Shown: positions 24,643-37,510 of the stretch, in pieces | Layout: every line of letters begins with the position of its first letter | Position numbering within the stretch: position 1 is the first letter of the stretch | Source of the DNA: Eudorina sp. 2006-703-Eu-15 | Taxonomy: Eukaryota; Chlorophyta; Chlorophyceae; Chlamydomonadales; Volvocaceae | Length of the DNA stretch: 64,000 bases | Reading direction: 5' to 3' | Assembly (NCBI GenBank): GCA_003117195.1 | Contig: BDSI01000150.1 | Span: 186,001-250,000, forward strand | Made by a program: the position numbers and the translations under genes | Notes under the pieces: model-generated | What the model was told of the DNA's origin: nothing | Database searches by the model: none | Seen by the model: only the letters and a program-made list of their open reading frames with translations

Positions 24643-27600
24643 GCGGCGACGGTGCTGTTCATTCGGCTCAGGCCGCTGAGGCCGAGCGTGCTCCTGCGCC
24701 GTAGCGACGCCGACGCGACGGGGCCGTGCACCCAGGGTGAGGCCGGACTCCGGGCATCCCGGGAGGCCGGTCGCGAAGCCGCACCCGGCGGGACCTGCAT
24801 CCCGTGAGCTGTCCCGCCCAGCGAGCTGTGGGGCCCCAAGCACAGGGAGCCGTGCCCCGCCGTGAAGGAGCCGCCGGCGCCGGCGCGGCGCAGCTCCGCC
24901 GTCGCCGCCAGCGCTCCGCCGTTGCCGCTGCCGCCGCCGCCGCCGCCGCCGCGGCCGCGGACGCCGAAAAGCGTCTCCCCGCCGCTGCCGTACATGACAG
25001 AACCGGCGCCGCCGCGTCCGGCACGGGTGAGGTCGTAGGGCAGGCAGTAGCTGCGCGAGCGGCCCAGAGCTGAAGCCACCGGAACATCGAAGGTGTGGAG
25101 TGCTACTGCCGCCGCTGCCGCAGGGTGCAGCCCGGCGACGGCGCTGCCGGCAAAGATCGACGAGCGCGCCAACCTCGAGCTGGATGTCGGCTGTAGCGGC
25201 GACGGCGGCGTCTCCCTTGTCGCCGACTTGGACAACTCCCTCAGCCTCAACTCAACGTTGCCCGCGCCGTTGGTAGCGCCGGCGCCGTCCGCGGCTGCGA
25301 TGGCGATGGCATCGCCGCTGCCGCTGCCACCGGCGGCCGCCGCCGCGGCAGCATCCCTCCCACGACCGCTTTTGAGCCCCAGCGCGGCTTTCAGCTGGTG
25401 CCAGCCGCGCAGGAGCGCCTGCTTTCTCTCCTTGATTCCCCGCGAAAGCCCGCGACTTAAGGAGCCCGCCTTCGTAGGTGCTTGCCCCAAGTCTGCTGCC
25501 GTCGGCGCTGCAGCCGCCGCTGCCGCCGGCGGCCGATCGACTGCCGGGCGTGGTCGCCAGTCGTCGGGCGTGGCCGCCAGTGACCCCGCCGGCGGCGGCG
25601 GCGGCGGCGGCGGCGTCAACGACGTCGGCGATGGGCTGCCCTGCGCCTGGGGCACCCCACGCGAGGCCGGGGGGCCGTCTTCCGCCGCCAACGCCAGCGT
25701 CGCCGACGCGGTGGCGCTGCGTCGCGCCACCGTCGTGAAAGCCCACGACCCGCGCTTCAAAACGCCACCGCCGCCGCCGCCGTCGCCGGCCGCTGCGGCG
25801 ACGGTGCCCGACCCGGACCCGACTGCGTCCTTGGCGAGACTCCGCGGCGCGGAGCGCACGCTGCCCGAGCCGGCAAGGGCAAGCAGGCCGCTGCCGCCGC
25901 CGCCGCCGCTGCGGCCGCCACCCGAGGCGACGGAGACCGCCGTCAGCCGCGGCGCCGGCCCCGCCGGTGCGCGCAGGCCCGCCTGGTCGGGGCTTCCGAC
26001 GCTGGCACCCGTGTCCAAGTCCACAGGCCTCCGGGACGCATTGAGGGTTGCTACAGCCGCGCCCAGTGACACCGCCAGCGACCCGGAGGCACCCAGCAGT
26101 AGCGATGACGTGGCGAGCAAGTCCGGCTCGCCGTCGTCGTCTATCGTACCGCCAACGGAGGCCGCCATCGCCACCGCCGCAGCAACAGCATTTGGGTTTG
26201 TCGTGGAGGGGCCTGCCCCGTTGCTGTCGACACTACTACCGCCGCCGCCACAGTCGCCGTTGGCGACATGGTGGGCCTGTCCGCGGTCCGTGGGCGTCGG
26301 GCCCTCGTCATCTTGCTCCGGAACCGCCCAGAACCATCCGCCGTCGGCGGCGGCGGCGCTGCGGATGCCGCCACCGCCGCCGCCGCCACCGCCTGCGGCC
26401 CCGCCGCCGCTGCCGCTGCCCAGGCCCGGCAACCCGCTGCTGCCTACGCATGCGCCGCCGCTGCTGTTGTCGACCCTAGCAATGGGGGTCTCGCCGTACG
26501 ACCGCTGCTGCGGTCGATGCTGTTGATAGATCTGGTGCACGACCGAATCTAGCAGTGCGCTCCGAGGCTGGAAGGATCGGGCACCCTCGGCGCACATCCC
26601 CAACGACGTCAGATGCTGGCCCGTCAGCTGCCGTACATAATCGCTGCGGCGCCAGGAGCCGCTGGTAACGCCGCCGCCGCGGCCCAACGCCGCGTCGGCC
26701 TCACGCAGCGGAGGGGACGAGATGAATCCGCACGAGGTTGCGGCTGTGACGCCGCCGCGGGAAATCTGTCCGCCGGGACGTCGCACGCCGGCGGTGGCGG
26801 CCGGGGCGGCGGCGCCGCCGCCGCTAGTGAGGATGACGCTGGGGCTGAGACATCGCGCCGCCGCCCCCGCCACCACCGCGCCGCCGCAGCTGACGCGGCC
26901 GCCGCCGCCGCCGCGCAGCACGCCGCCGGCGCGTGACGTGCGCGCGCTGACGGGCAGTACGACACTGGCGGCGTGGGCGAGGCTTGCGACGGCGCCGCTG
27001 GCGGTGCCCGCGGGGCTTGCGACGCGTTCGCCCAGGAGCGAATGGACGCTGGGCGGCCGCTGTCCCAGCGACGCGGCGGCCGTTGCCGCCGCCGCCGCCG
27101 CCGCCGCGGCGGCGGCGGAAGCATCCCCATGGCTCGCGTCGGGTTCCGCCCGGGGACCATGCCGCACGTCTATGACCCCTTCCGGCCGGCCGTCGTTGTT
27201 TCCCGCCGCCGCCAGCAGCTGCAGGAAGTCGTCGTTGCCAATCACGGTGCTGAACACCACCGCCGAGCTGCGCCGCCGGGGTCGCTGCGAACCCGACGGC
27301 GGCGGCGGCAGTGCCGCCGCCGCAAACGCCGGGTGGAAGCTGCCGCTCGCGAGTCCCCCTCCTGCCGCTGCTGCGGCGGCGCCGCCAACGATTGCGGGAT
27401 GCGGCGGGCCCAAGAGCTGGATGGAGCCGCTGGGGTACAAGCCACCTGCGGCGCCGCCGCCGCTGCCAGGTGCTGCTGCTGCGGCGGCGGCGGCGGCGGC
27501 GGCGGCGCGAGGCGCCCCAACGGTGCCGCTGCCACCCGGCGGCGACGTCCGGTCGTTCAGCACCAGCAGCATGGAGCTGCTGGCGGAGGGGAGTTGTACG

Positions 27601-28120
27601 GCAAGGTTGCCGTGAAGGTTGCGCGCGCGGGACGGCGGCGGCATCGCCGCGTCCATCAGGTCGGCGGCGGGGTCGGCGGTGGTGCTGGTCAGGCCGCCGC
27701 TCATGGCACCGGCCAGCCGCAGCTGCGTGGAGCGCTGCATCTGCAGCGCCGGAGCCCCCGCCGCGGACATGGCGGCGGCCAGCCGGGCGCCGCTGGCGGA
27801 GGTACGACTGTGCAGGTGGTGGCTGCGCGCCATCGCCATCAGCGTATTCGTCGGCGTCCGCGGCGTGGACGTCACCAGCAGGCCGCCCGACGAGGCGGCG
27901 GCGGCATCCGGCGGAGACGTTCCGCTGGCGATACCTGCACTGCCGCCGCTCCCGCCGCCGCCGACGCCGCCGGTGGCGGCGGCAGCGGCGGCGGTCCTGC
28001 CGCTGCCGCCGACGCCACGGCCCAGCAGATCTTCAGGCCGGTACGGATCGCCGGCGACGACGAACGCGCCGCTGTCGTGCAGCTCCGCCGGCGGGCGGGC
28101 GCTCAGCTGTGAGCTGTCGT

Positions 28121-28154
<34 letters not shown>

Positions 28155-31100
28155 AGCGACGATACCGCCGGTGTCGGGCTCTGACCTCACCACCAACACC
28201 TCGTAACCGGACAGCATGGACGGCGGCAGCAGCAGGCCCAAGTCGCGCTCCCCCGCGCGTGTGTGGCCGCCGCCGCCGACGGTACGGCCGCCGTTCGAAT
28301 CCATGCCGCCGGTGAGATCCGCTATCGCCGGGGCCTGCTGCGAGTGCGAGCCCGCGCGGGCACCGCTGCCGCCGCCGCCGCTCTCCGCGCCGACCACTGA
28401 GGTGCCGCTGCGCCCCGCCGACCCGTGGGTCACGGAACCCCGTGGGACCGCGCCTGTGCTTTCTTCTGACAGACAGCCGATGGCAGCACCCGCGCCGACC
28501 GACGGCTCTGAAGCGGCCCCCGAGGCCAGGGCGAGCCCTAGGCCGCTGGCGACACCGCCGTCTATCAGACCCGGCCTGCCAATGGACAGCCCCAGATTGA
28601 GGCTGGTGGGGGAGAAGGCCGAGTCGCCCTCCATGGCGGCGGACGGCAGCCCGGAGACGTCAAGGCCGGACCCGACCCGCGGGTCAGTGGGCGGCGGCGC
28701 GAGCAGGGCGCTGAAGGAGCCTGAGGTCGACGCAGCGGCCGAGGCAAAGCCCGTCACAGGGGTGCATCACGTATTTCAACAGCACAGCACAGCACAGCAC
28801 AGTTCATACCACATCACACATAAGAAGTGATGACCTGAGGCGGAGTCCGGGCACCGGTAGACCCCATCACGGTATGATTATGTTTGCACGGGAAACGACG
28901 GGCAGCGATCCGTACATGCCGTATATGCTTACCTGGCGTATGGATGCTCGCAAGGAAGCGACCCTCAACCGCCGTGCCGGTGTCTGAGTCCGCCGCCGTC
29001 GCCGTTGCCGCCGCCGCGACCTTGGACTCGGCCGCCACCGCCGCCACCACCGGCCCTGCTCGCTCCTGCGCCGGCTGCCCCGCAGCAGACGAGGCCTCCA
29101 TCGACTCCCCCGGCGGCGCCGTGCGGTCCCTGGCGGGCGGCATGCTGCGGCCCAGCGGCCCTTGCGACGCGGCGGCCGCTGCCGCGACGGCCCGCCATTC
29201 GGCAGCGAAGTCATAGGCATCCGCCGCTGCCGGCGCCGCCTGCGCACCGGCGGCGCCGACCGGCCGCGCCGGCAGCGCCGCCTCCGCGGCCGGCTTTGAG
29301 TCGGGCGCGATGCCGCCCGAGTCCCGGACTTGCGGCCACAGGGTCGCTTCCGCGTCAGGGCCCGCGGCGCCTTGCCGTATGCAGGCCGCGATGGCCGCCT
29401 CCAGGGCGCGATCCCCGGACGGCGCCGGCGCCCCATCGGCTTCGATCTCCGGATGTGCATGTGACCGTCGCCCGACGGACTGCTGGGCCGCAGTCGCGCC
29501 GCCGCCGCCGCCGCCGCCAACTGACTGCGTCGCCGCTGATACGTTGCCGCCCGCGCCGCCGTCGATGCCGCCTGCGGCGGCCACGGCGGCGGCCGCCGCG
29601 GCGGCCGCCGCCGCCACCGCAGCGCCCATGGTGCTGCCCCGCTGACTGCCCAGCCTGCTACAGCCGATGCTGCTGCCCCGCATGGTCGGCGTCAGACAGC
29701 CCTGCTGCGACGCGGATAAGGACGCGCCGGGCACGGACCCGCCGCCGCCGCCGCCGCCGCCGGCAGTCAGTGCGGGCGGCGGCGCACCCGTCGCCGTCGA
29801 CAGCGAGTGTGACGAGTTGATGTACTCCAGGGGCGGCTCCCCGTCCGTCTCTCCCAATTCCCCCGCTATGGCCGCGGAGTGTCGGCTGTTGAACAGCAGC
29901 TGCAGCCGGGAGGCGTTGCTCGTCACGGAGACCTGCGCCAAGGCCGCGCGGCTGGCGGCATCCGTACTCAGCCGCCGCGGCACGTCGACGCTCCGCCGCC
30001 GCTCCATGCTGGCCCGCTGCTCGAGAAGCACCCGTCGCGACTGGGACATTGCAAGCGCCGCGGCGGACGGCGAGCTGGCCCCCAGCGCCGTGGCGGCGGC
30101 GGCGGCGGCGCTGACGCCGCCGGGCGTCGTCGTTGTGACGCTGAAGCCGCCGCCTCGGACGGCCATTTCGACGGTGTCGCCCTCGCCGCTGGCCGACCCG
30201 CGGGTCCGTCGCGGCTGCGCCGAGAGGAGCGACACGTTCGGCCCATCGGCGTAGAACAGCGGGCGGTAGTCGTCGGGGGTGTACGACGTGCAGCCACCGA
30301 AAACTGCCGCACAGCCCTTGCGGCGCTGTCAAAAGGATGGGGGCGGGGCCAGGCACAGGGGGTTACGTTATGGGACGAGACGGCGGCGGGACGGGCAGGA
30401 CAAACAATGAAGGCATGGGCTACCGCACCTCCCGCCCTTCCGGTCTTGCTGCCGCGTGCCGCCGTGCTGCGACCCCGTGTGCCACTGGCCGGCCCCCACT
30501 GGATCTTGCCAGCTTCCGATGACCCCCCACCCTGAGTATTTCTGGGTGTGCTCGTTCTTTCGGGTTTATTTCTTTTTCAATTTAACCCTTCACCCTCACC
30601 CGTGTCTGCATCCACACCCCGTCACCCTCACCCCCACCCTCACCTGCACCTGCACCGGCAGGCCCATGTCCCTCAGCAGCTGCTCGTGGTAGGCCCAGGC
30701 GTACCACTGCACCAGGCTGCCCCGGTTGTGCTGCGGAGGGAAAGCGCGGCGGCGCCACCTGAAGGGCGAACCGGGCGGGGACACGGACACGGACACGTAC
30801 ACGGTGGGACCGCCGCTGGTGAGGGCGGTTGGGGAGCGGATGAGCGGCCTAAACGCTCCTCAGCAAACAGCGGTTCAGTCATCGCGGGGCATCAAGGTTG
30901 ACGCCCTCCTGGCACATCAACTCCCAACCGCATACCCTGCCGTAACTACTTGTACGGCAATGTCGCGGTTCTCCCTACCCTCCCTGAACCTCGCGGCGCT
31001 TCCTGCCCCATGACCCCTTCGCTCCGCAGCGCTCCCCCCCTTGGCGGGTCGTCTCGTCCGACGCCGGGCGCCCCACCTACCTGCCCGGCCGGCTCAGTCC

Positions 31101-34100
31101 GCAAGCCGCAAGATCAGCCATCGCTTCGGCTTCCGGCCGCGTCCCCGCTGTCCCGCCTCCCCTTTCAGGCCACGCCGGGTGCACCTTCGCGCTCGGCCCC
31201 CTCCCTTGCCAGGTATGCTCGGGTGCGCTTGTGGGTGCGCTCGGGTGCGCTTCCCCATGCCTGCTCTCGCAGCTGTGCGTTTGTGTGGCGCCCCGCGGCA
31301 GGTCCCCCCAGGGCCCCCGTCCCGCCTTTGTCCGGGTTCGTTGTGGGACCTGGTTTGTGGAGCCCTGGTTTGTGGAGACCCGATTTATGGGCGCGGTTTG
31401 TGGGCCCGGTTTGTGGGACAAGGTTGTTGTTTGCCCCCCCCCCCCACGCCACTAATGTCCGGATCCGGTCTGGACCCGGTTTGTCGCTAGCGTCCCGCGG
31501 CCCTCCGCGCCCTTCAATCCTGTCACTCACCTCCGCTGTCGGTACACGTCCGCCTTCATGGCCCTCTGCCCGGGGAGCGCCATCCGTCCGCTGACCAGCT
31601 GCGCCACCCAGTGGGCCTGCAGGCTGGCGGTCAGCCAGCAGTACGGCGAGGTGGTCTCGCAGCCCAGGAACGCCAGGGAGGGGACCGCGGGGGGCACGAT
31701 GCTGCGGTACAGGTGCAGGCCGTCCTTCCGCAGGCCCAGGGTGGCCTGCAGGGGCGGGGCAGGGTATAGGAGTTTCGTTGGCAGGTCGAAGCTGCGCTGC
31801 AGCCAGAGCTGAAATCCGATTGGGAAAGGTACAGTGCCATGGATCAACCCGGGGGGCCGGGGCGGGAATATACCGTAAGTGAAACCAGCCCTGGAGGGAT
31901 CTCAAGGTCTTGATGTCGACAAGGGGCAGGGGGTGTCAATGACAGACAAGCCCAGACAACTCCTGGAAGGGGGCCCCGGGAGGGCTATGGGACATGGGTA
32001 GATACTTTGAAGTGGGGAGGGCGGCTCTGCGAAGGGCAGTGACGGGGGACGAGTCCAGTACGGCAGCATGGTGGCGGACTGGGCGCCTGTGAAACGTAAA
32101 GAGATTCACAAACCCGACTTTTGCCAGGACTTGAGAGGTGGTGCAATGCCAGCAGGCGGTGCGGTCATCAGACTTGGTGCATATTGGATCAACACCACAC
32201 CTCCCTCACTATCTTCTCACCATCGTGGTCCCACCACCACCTCCAGCACCTCCTCCTCCACCTTCAGCACCACCACCTCCCCCCAAACCCGTCCGTCAGC
32301 CTTCCCCACCTGCAGCTCGGGGTCGAACACCGTGTAGTTCCGGGTGTACGGCGTGCAGTGTACGAGCACGGTGGCGCGCAGAGTGGAGTTGTCCTTGAGC
32401 ACCACGAAGTCGGGGCCCAGGCGGCTGATGTCACCTGGCGGTGCCGTCAAGAGGGAGGGGGCACGTGGAATCACGGGGATTCGGGAATCAGACAACCCCG
32501 CCCCGAAACCACTAGCCGGCGGTCGTCTCGGCGGTTGAGATACTGCGACAGAAGTCAAACCCTAAAAAGCTCCCTGCGCGCGGCTCCGTGCCTACAACGC
32601 AGACGCTTCCCAGCCCCTCTGCGCCCCGTCTCGTGGCACAGTTCTCAATTAAGGATCATAAGAGGATCTGCTTTCTTGTGGATGTACTCGTTGATCATAC
32701 ACACACGGCCGAGCTGGACTCCTCGTCTCTCGACTGGTTCAGTTTTTTTCTCATACACCCTAATAAACACACGCGCACACACCTCGCACCAGCCGCACGT
32801 CCGAGTCCTGGAGCACGCCCACCCAGTTGTCATCCGCGGGGTTGGCCTGCGACCGAGGCAGAGTCAAAACCGAGATCAAGGGGAGGGGCCGGGGCGGCCG
32901 GGCGGGCGGTTCGAGCCGATGCCGATGCGCGCGGCCATGCGGCATGACCGTACACACGCGCACGTGGCTGTACGTGTCCTTGTGCTGTGTACCGCACCGA
33001 GGCGGGTCCCTGCCGGCCAGGCACAACCATCCCGACCGGCCCATACAGCACCCCTGCACATCGCCGGCACCACACACCTACCCGCCCAACCCCCGGCGCC
33101 CCGGAACACCCAGCCCAGCAGCTTACGGCCATAGGGGCGGCCGAGTCAAAGAGTCAACGACCGACCCTAGACCCCCCCGGGACATCCAGGCCTGGGCCCC
33201 GGGGCCCTACCTGAGCCTCAGCCCTAGGGGACCCCTTATGCCGTACGTACCTGCATCGCGTAGAACATGTCCCTCGCGACGCTGACCGGCGGCCGCGTCA
33301 TCTCGTCCACGCCGTACTTTGCCGCCAGGCGCCGCTCCAGCAGCCACCAGAACAGCCGCCGCAGCGGCGTCAGCGCGGAGCTCAGTGTGCGGGCGGTGCT
33401 GCCCGCCGTGTAGTACGGCGGGAAGAGCAGCGAGGGCAGGAAGCGGCCGTGGGCCAGATTCGGCAGCGGCCGGCCCAGGAGCTTGCGGGGCAGAGGCCAA
33501 TGAGGCTGCGGTGGGGCGCGGGTGCGCGGCAGGGCAAGGCGGGGCGGGGCGGGGCGGCGGAGGCCATGCAGGGGGCCGTGAGCGGCCGCCTCCATACAAG
33601 TCAAGGCATGCGGTACTGGAATGGGGTAGCTGTGACACGTGACAGACGGAAGACGGCCCCTGCTGGCGCCCACAGCCTCGAGGAGTCCAACTGGGCGGCT
33701 CCTCGTCATGTGCCTTCCACCTCCCAACCCCTTGTCTGGGTGTGTCTGGGCCGTTTCCTTTTTACCCCCTCCCTCATGCTTGCTCCCCCTGTCGTACATG
33801 CCGTACCTGTCGTACGGCCTCCCGTCCCATATCCCACTCCCCCTCGTCCGCCCCGTCCTCTTTCGCGCCGCGCTGCCGCCCCGCCATTCTCGCATACTGC
33901 TTTCTTTTTTATGTTTCCTTTTGCCATTCCGTACTGTAGTTGCCACCCTCACTCACTCCGTTCCTCGGCTTCCCTCCCTGCATCGCCATGGCCCTGGACA
34001 TCGCTCGCGGCGCCGCTACTCCGTCTGCCACCACAGGCCGGTAAAGTATCTGTCCTCTCCGGGTTGGGTCGGGTTCGCATTTTGCTTGTTACTGCACTGG

Positions 34101-37100
34101 CGGCAGCGCGGCCGCGCCGCCACGCGCCCGCGCGCGGTCTCTATCTTTCCGTTGCTATGCAGGTACCGCGCCACGTAAGTATACTGAGTTGTGCTGGGTG
34201 CGCCCGGGTTCGTTCTTCGGGTTTATTTCTTTTTTCAATTTAACCCCCTCCCCCGTGTCGCGGATAATACCGCCCGGCGTCACTGTCCACCTTCGATGTA
34301 CCAAAGTTGACCTCCCAAACACCCCCCGACCCCCATACAACAATTACTTTTAATGCTCCCGGCCCACCTGTTCCGGTCCCCAGCCCCATTCCCAACCCCG
34401 TCGCCCCCCACCCTCCCACCCGCTCACCTGCCGGAACAGCAGCGTGACACTGGCCGCCCCCGCCTCCGCAGCCCGCCGGGCGCACTCCACTGCCGTACGG
34501 TCGTCCCCCGCCACCAGCACGTGCTGCCCCGAAACCACAGGCCTCGCGTCCGCCAGGTCCCGCAGCTCCCGAGCGTGGCACCTCAGGCCCGCGAATTCGC
34601 TGGCGCCCTGAGTTGTGTTGGGGCCGGGTTGCGTTGGGTGCGTTGTGTTGTGTTGGGTGCGTTGTGTTGTGTTGGGTCGGGTCGGGTTGGATGGGCTTGT
34701 GTGGATTGACAGTGGGGATTGGGTGGGACTGCGCCGATCGCGGATCAGGTCGGAGAGGTGACGGCTGCCCAGAGCCCCAAGGCACGGGCCCACCCTGCGC
34801 CGCCACGCGGTCGGTGAGGACGTGAGCAATGGAAGCGGCTGAGCACGCTTGCTTTGCAGTACAACGACAACCGCTTCCCGCGCGCTCCCTGCCCGTTCCG
34901 CCTTCCCACCTGCAGCTGCGGCAGCGAGGGCACCAGGCAGGCCCCCGCGGAGATGACCAGGTAGTCGGACGTGAGGCGGTGCAGCCGCTGCGGGTCCAGC
35001 AGATCCGAGCATACGATGCACCACCGGCCGTCATCGCCCACCTGGGGTCGGGTCGGGTTCGGGTCCGGCGTGATGGGTCGAGTGCGTCGCAGCGTCGGGG
35101 CTGGAATCCGGGATGGCATTGGATTGGATTTGGGTTTGGGTTTCAAGTTCAAGTCGGGTTAGGCAATACAATAAAAGGCAAGGCCAGGACGGACATAGAG
35201 GAACCGAATTGGGTTGATGACCGGGTCGGGGGGTGGAGACTACGTTTGGAAGAAATGGGTCCACACGACAGACCCACGGACGCCCAGCGCCGATATCCGG
35301 GGGTACAACACAGGGCCGGCGGCGCCAGAGGAGGCCCCGGCCGGCTGCTGGAGAGCGGCGCTCATCTGGGTCGGCCTGGGCGAGGGCCTGCGTCAGATTC
35401 AGGTCCCGGGACTGGGGTCTTTGGCCTAGTGCGAAGGCGGGCTTCACCGGGCTGCGGAACCATGGCGCACGTCCAGGCCCCGCCTGCTGCTGCTAGCTGC
35501 CGCTGCAAGCTGCCGCCGCTGCTAGTCCTGACGTTTCTAGTCGTGACGCCACAAGCTTCGTCTGCCTGCCATGCCTCGGCATCAGCCTCCAAGCGCATCA
35601 AGCCATTCCTGATTCCTGAGCGATGGGTTGCGCCTGGGCTGTGCCCTTGAGCAGTCCGCGTCCCCCGCTTGGTCCCTGACACCACCCGGGGACTCCAACG
35701 AAGCGCAGCTACTGCAGCCCGATCTCCGCGAGCTTCACGCCACAGCACCCGCTGCCATGGCAGCTGCCGCTCCAGCTCCCGCCGCCACCGCCACATCAGC
35801 GCCACACCAAGGGTCCCCCCCTTTCCGGGCGCAAGGCGGGGCACCCGGACCTGCCCAGCAGCAGCAGGTGCAGGTGCAGCATAGGCGACGTCTGATGCGC
35901 TGCGGGGGCTCGGCTGGGCGCCTGAGCTGCCACTGCTCCGGCAGACAGCCAGGACTGGCTCCGTGGCACAGGCCGCAGCTGCCAGCTTTGGCCGACGTCA
36001 GGTTCGTCGCAACCGAAGCGGCGCTGAGGAACCTGCAGCTTCCCCCTTGAAGCCATCATCCCCACCGAAGTCATCATCCTTCGGACACGACGCTCTGCCC
36101 TCCGCATGCTGCGTTTCTAGGCTCTGTTCTGTGTATGTGTGGCGTTGCCGGTCCCCCCGCCGTGGCTCATGCGGTTTGGAGCAGCGGCCGCATGCTCCAA
36201 TCACATGCATGACCACGGCGGCAAGGCCTCTCTCTCCCACGCCCCCTCATTCCTAGGTTGCGGCACACGTCCTCATCTACGCACATCGCTCTGGGGCGCC
36301 TTCCAAGTCCCTACCCCGACTCGACCTCCCTGCCGAGGGACCAAACCCAGGAGGCACCTCTCATCCAGTCCCCTGGGGTCCCGCATGGCCCCTCCGAGCG
36401 CGCCCTCAGACACCGGCAGACCGTCTCAGCGCACAAGTCCGGCTACAGCTGGCCCCAGCCCGAGGAGCCCCAGAGCATCACCCAACCCCCCCGCAGGAGC
36501 ACGCCCCATGGCACAGCGGCATACGGTGTGTATGCCCCAGCCAGGCCCCGGGGCCGACCTGCGCGTGCTCCAGCTTGCATGAGAAGATGATGCGCTGCCG
36601 CAGTTTGAAGTGGTCCACGTAGGAGAGGAGGTACTGCCGGAGGTCCTCCGGACGCACGCCGGTCGGGGGCAGGTACTCGGGCAGGCTGAGGAGGGCGCCC
36701 ACATCTGGGTTGGGTGGGGTGGGGTGGGGTGCAGCGGGGGCAGAGGCGAAAGGGGGGGCCTGTTGCAGCGGAGGCGAGAGACGGGTGGGGTGCGGGGGTG
36801 CAGAGTAAGGGTCGCTGGGAGATGTTGTGTTACCCTGCACCTCCGCTCCCCAACCGTGCCCAAGGTCAGCATCCGGCAGGCGGGAATGACAGGCATATGT
36901 GGTTTATCAGGCCAGGGCGCAAGCGCACGGGATGCAGTGGAGGGGCCGCAGGGAACATCCGGAGGCAGTGGACAGGGTTGTTCATGATGAGGCCAGGGGC
37001 ACGGTCGTCAACGGTGAGTCGGAACGGTGTTGACGCACGCACCGGGAAGCAGCTTAGCCCGTCTGCGTAGTGTGGACGGGCTTAGTCATATGCTTCGCGG

Positions 37101-37510
37101 ACAAGGCAGCCGCGGTTCGCACGGCACGTCGTAAGCACGGGCAAGGTAGGCCAGGTTCACATGCCACGTTCTAAGGACTACCAAACGTCGCTGACGATTT
37201 GAACATACAACTTGCGTAGGACCGTTTGGACTGTGAGGCCCGCACCGGGTCAGCAAACAGAGGCACAGGTAAAATTAGACAAGCTCGAACCCACACTACT
37301 AATGCATACTTCGGCGAAAGACTGACCTGGATACTTCTCCACAAGCTCGACCGAAAAGCGCGAGCTGGCTGGTCCAGGAAACAAGTCCGATGCCCTCTCA
37401 ACAACGACGACACTTACGCCAACTTCCAAAAGCGCACGCGCACACACCAATCCTGTAACTCCAGCTCCGACGATGACCACGCTCGTGGCTGAGCGCGGCG
37501 GAACCGCCAT
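21363..37510 (-). CDS. FMO-like flavin monooxygenase with giant low-complexity C-terminal extension
   Basis: Exons: 37510-37327, 37230-37182, an unresolved stretch, 36704-36559, 35041-34910, 34607-34428, 33505-33251, 32846-32783, 32434-32310, 31745-31531, 30758-30644, 30325-28933, 28720-24285, 24123-22399, 22112-21798 and tentatively 21419-21363. The first ~520 residues follow the flavin-containing monooxygenase order: SVVIVGAGVTGLVCARALL (FAD site), YPG, EDLRQYLLSYVDHFKL, the FMO signature FAGLRCHARELR, PHWPLPRKLLG, LYRSIVPPAVPSLAFLGC, YHEQLLRDMG and RRKGCAAVF...DDYRPLF. The exon carrying that last motif runs without a stop into about 2,600 residues of poly-Ala, poly-Gly, Ser and Pro-rich sequence. 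The second nucleotide motif reads VLVAGDDRTAVECA, so NADPH binding may be impaired. The last exon is weak because a TGTAA overlaps its final codons. The junction between 37182 and 36704 fails in phase, so a small exon is missing. Confidence 0.78.
21741..21776. repeat. GGGCT pentamer repeat
   Basis: Short run of GGGCT/GGCTG units just downstream of the donor at 21797 in the FMO-like gene. Confidence 0.75.
24285..28720 (-). other. 4.4-kb low-complexity exon of the FMO-like gene
   Basis: This single exon encodes 1,478 residues in one frame. It consists of Ala runs up to about 13, Gly runs, Ser/Pro-rich linkers and a few non-repetitive islands such as LLRGWHQLKAALGLKSG, FSTVIGNDDFLQLLAAAGN and RRSDYVRQLTGQHLTSLG. 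Imperfect GCC/GGC triplet repeats build the runs. The opposite strand also stays open for long distances because of the base composition. Both ends have good splice sites in phase with the neighbouring exons. Confidence 0.75.
30543..30612. repeat. Dispersed intron repeat, copy 1
   Basis: CTGGGTGTGCTCGTTC followed by a TTTCGGGTTTATTTC-TTTTTCAATTTAACCC block recurs at 34193-34258. Both copies are in introns of the FMO-like gene and in the same orientation. Confidence 0.75.
34193..34258. repeat. Dispersed intron repeat, copy 2
   Basis: Near-identical to 30543-30612 over about 50 bases, including the T-rich core and the CAATTTAACCC end. A shorter relative of the first part is at about 44884-44912. 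Confidence 0.75.
34630..34682. repeat. Direct repeat TTGGGTGCGTTGTGTTGTG
   Basis: Two and a half copies of a 20-base unit in the intron between FMO-like exons 35041-34910 and 34607-34428. Confidence 0.75.

Noticed and set aside
24804..28830. Long open frames on the + strand opposite the FMO-like extension (up to about 480 residues)
   Set aside because: They mirror the GCC/GGC repeats of the minus-strand exons. The minus strand has matching splice phases and links to the FMO core; the + strand has neither.
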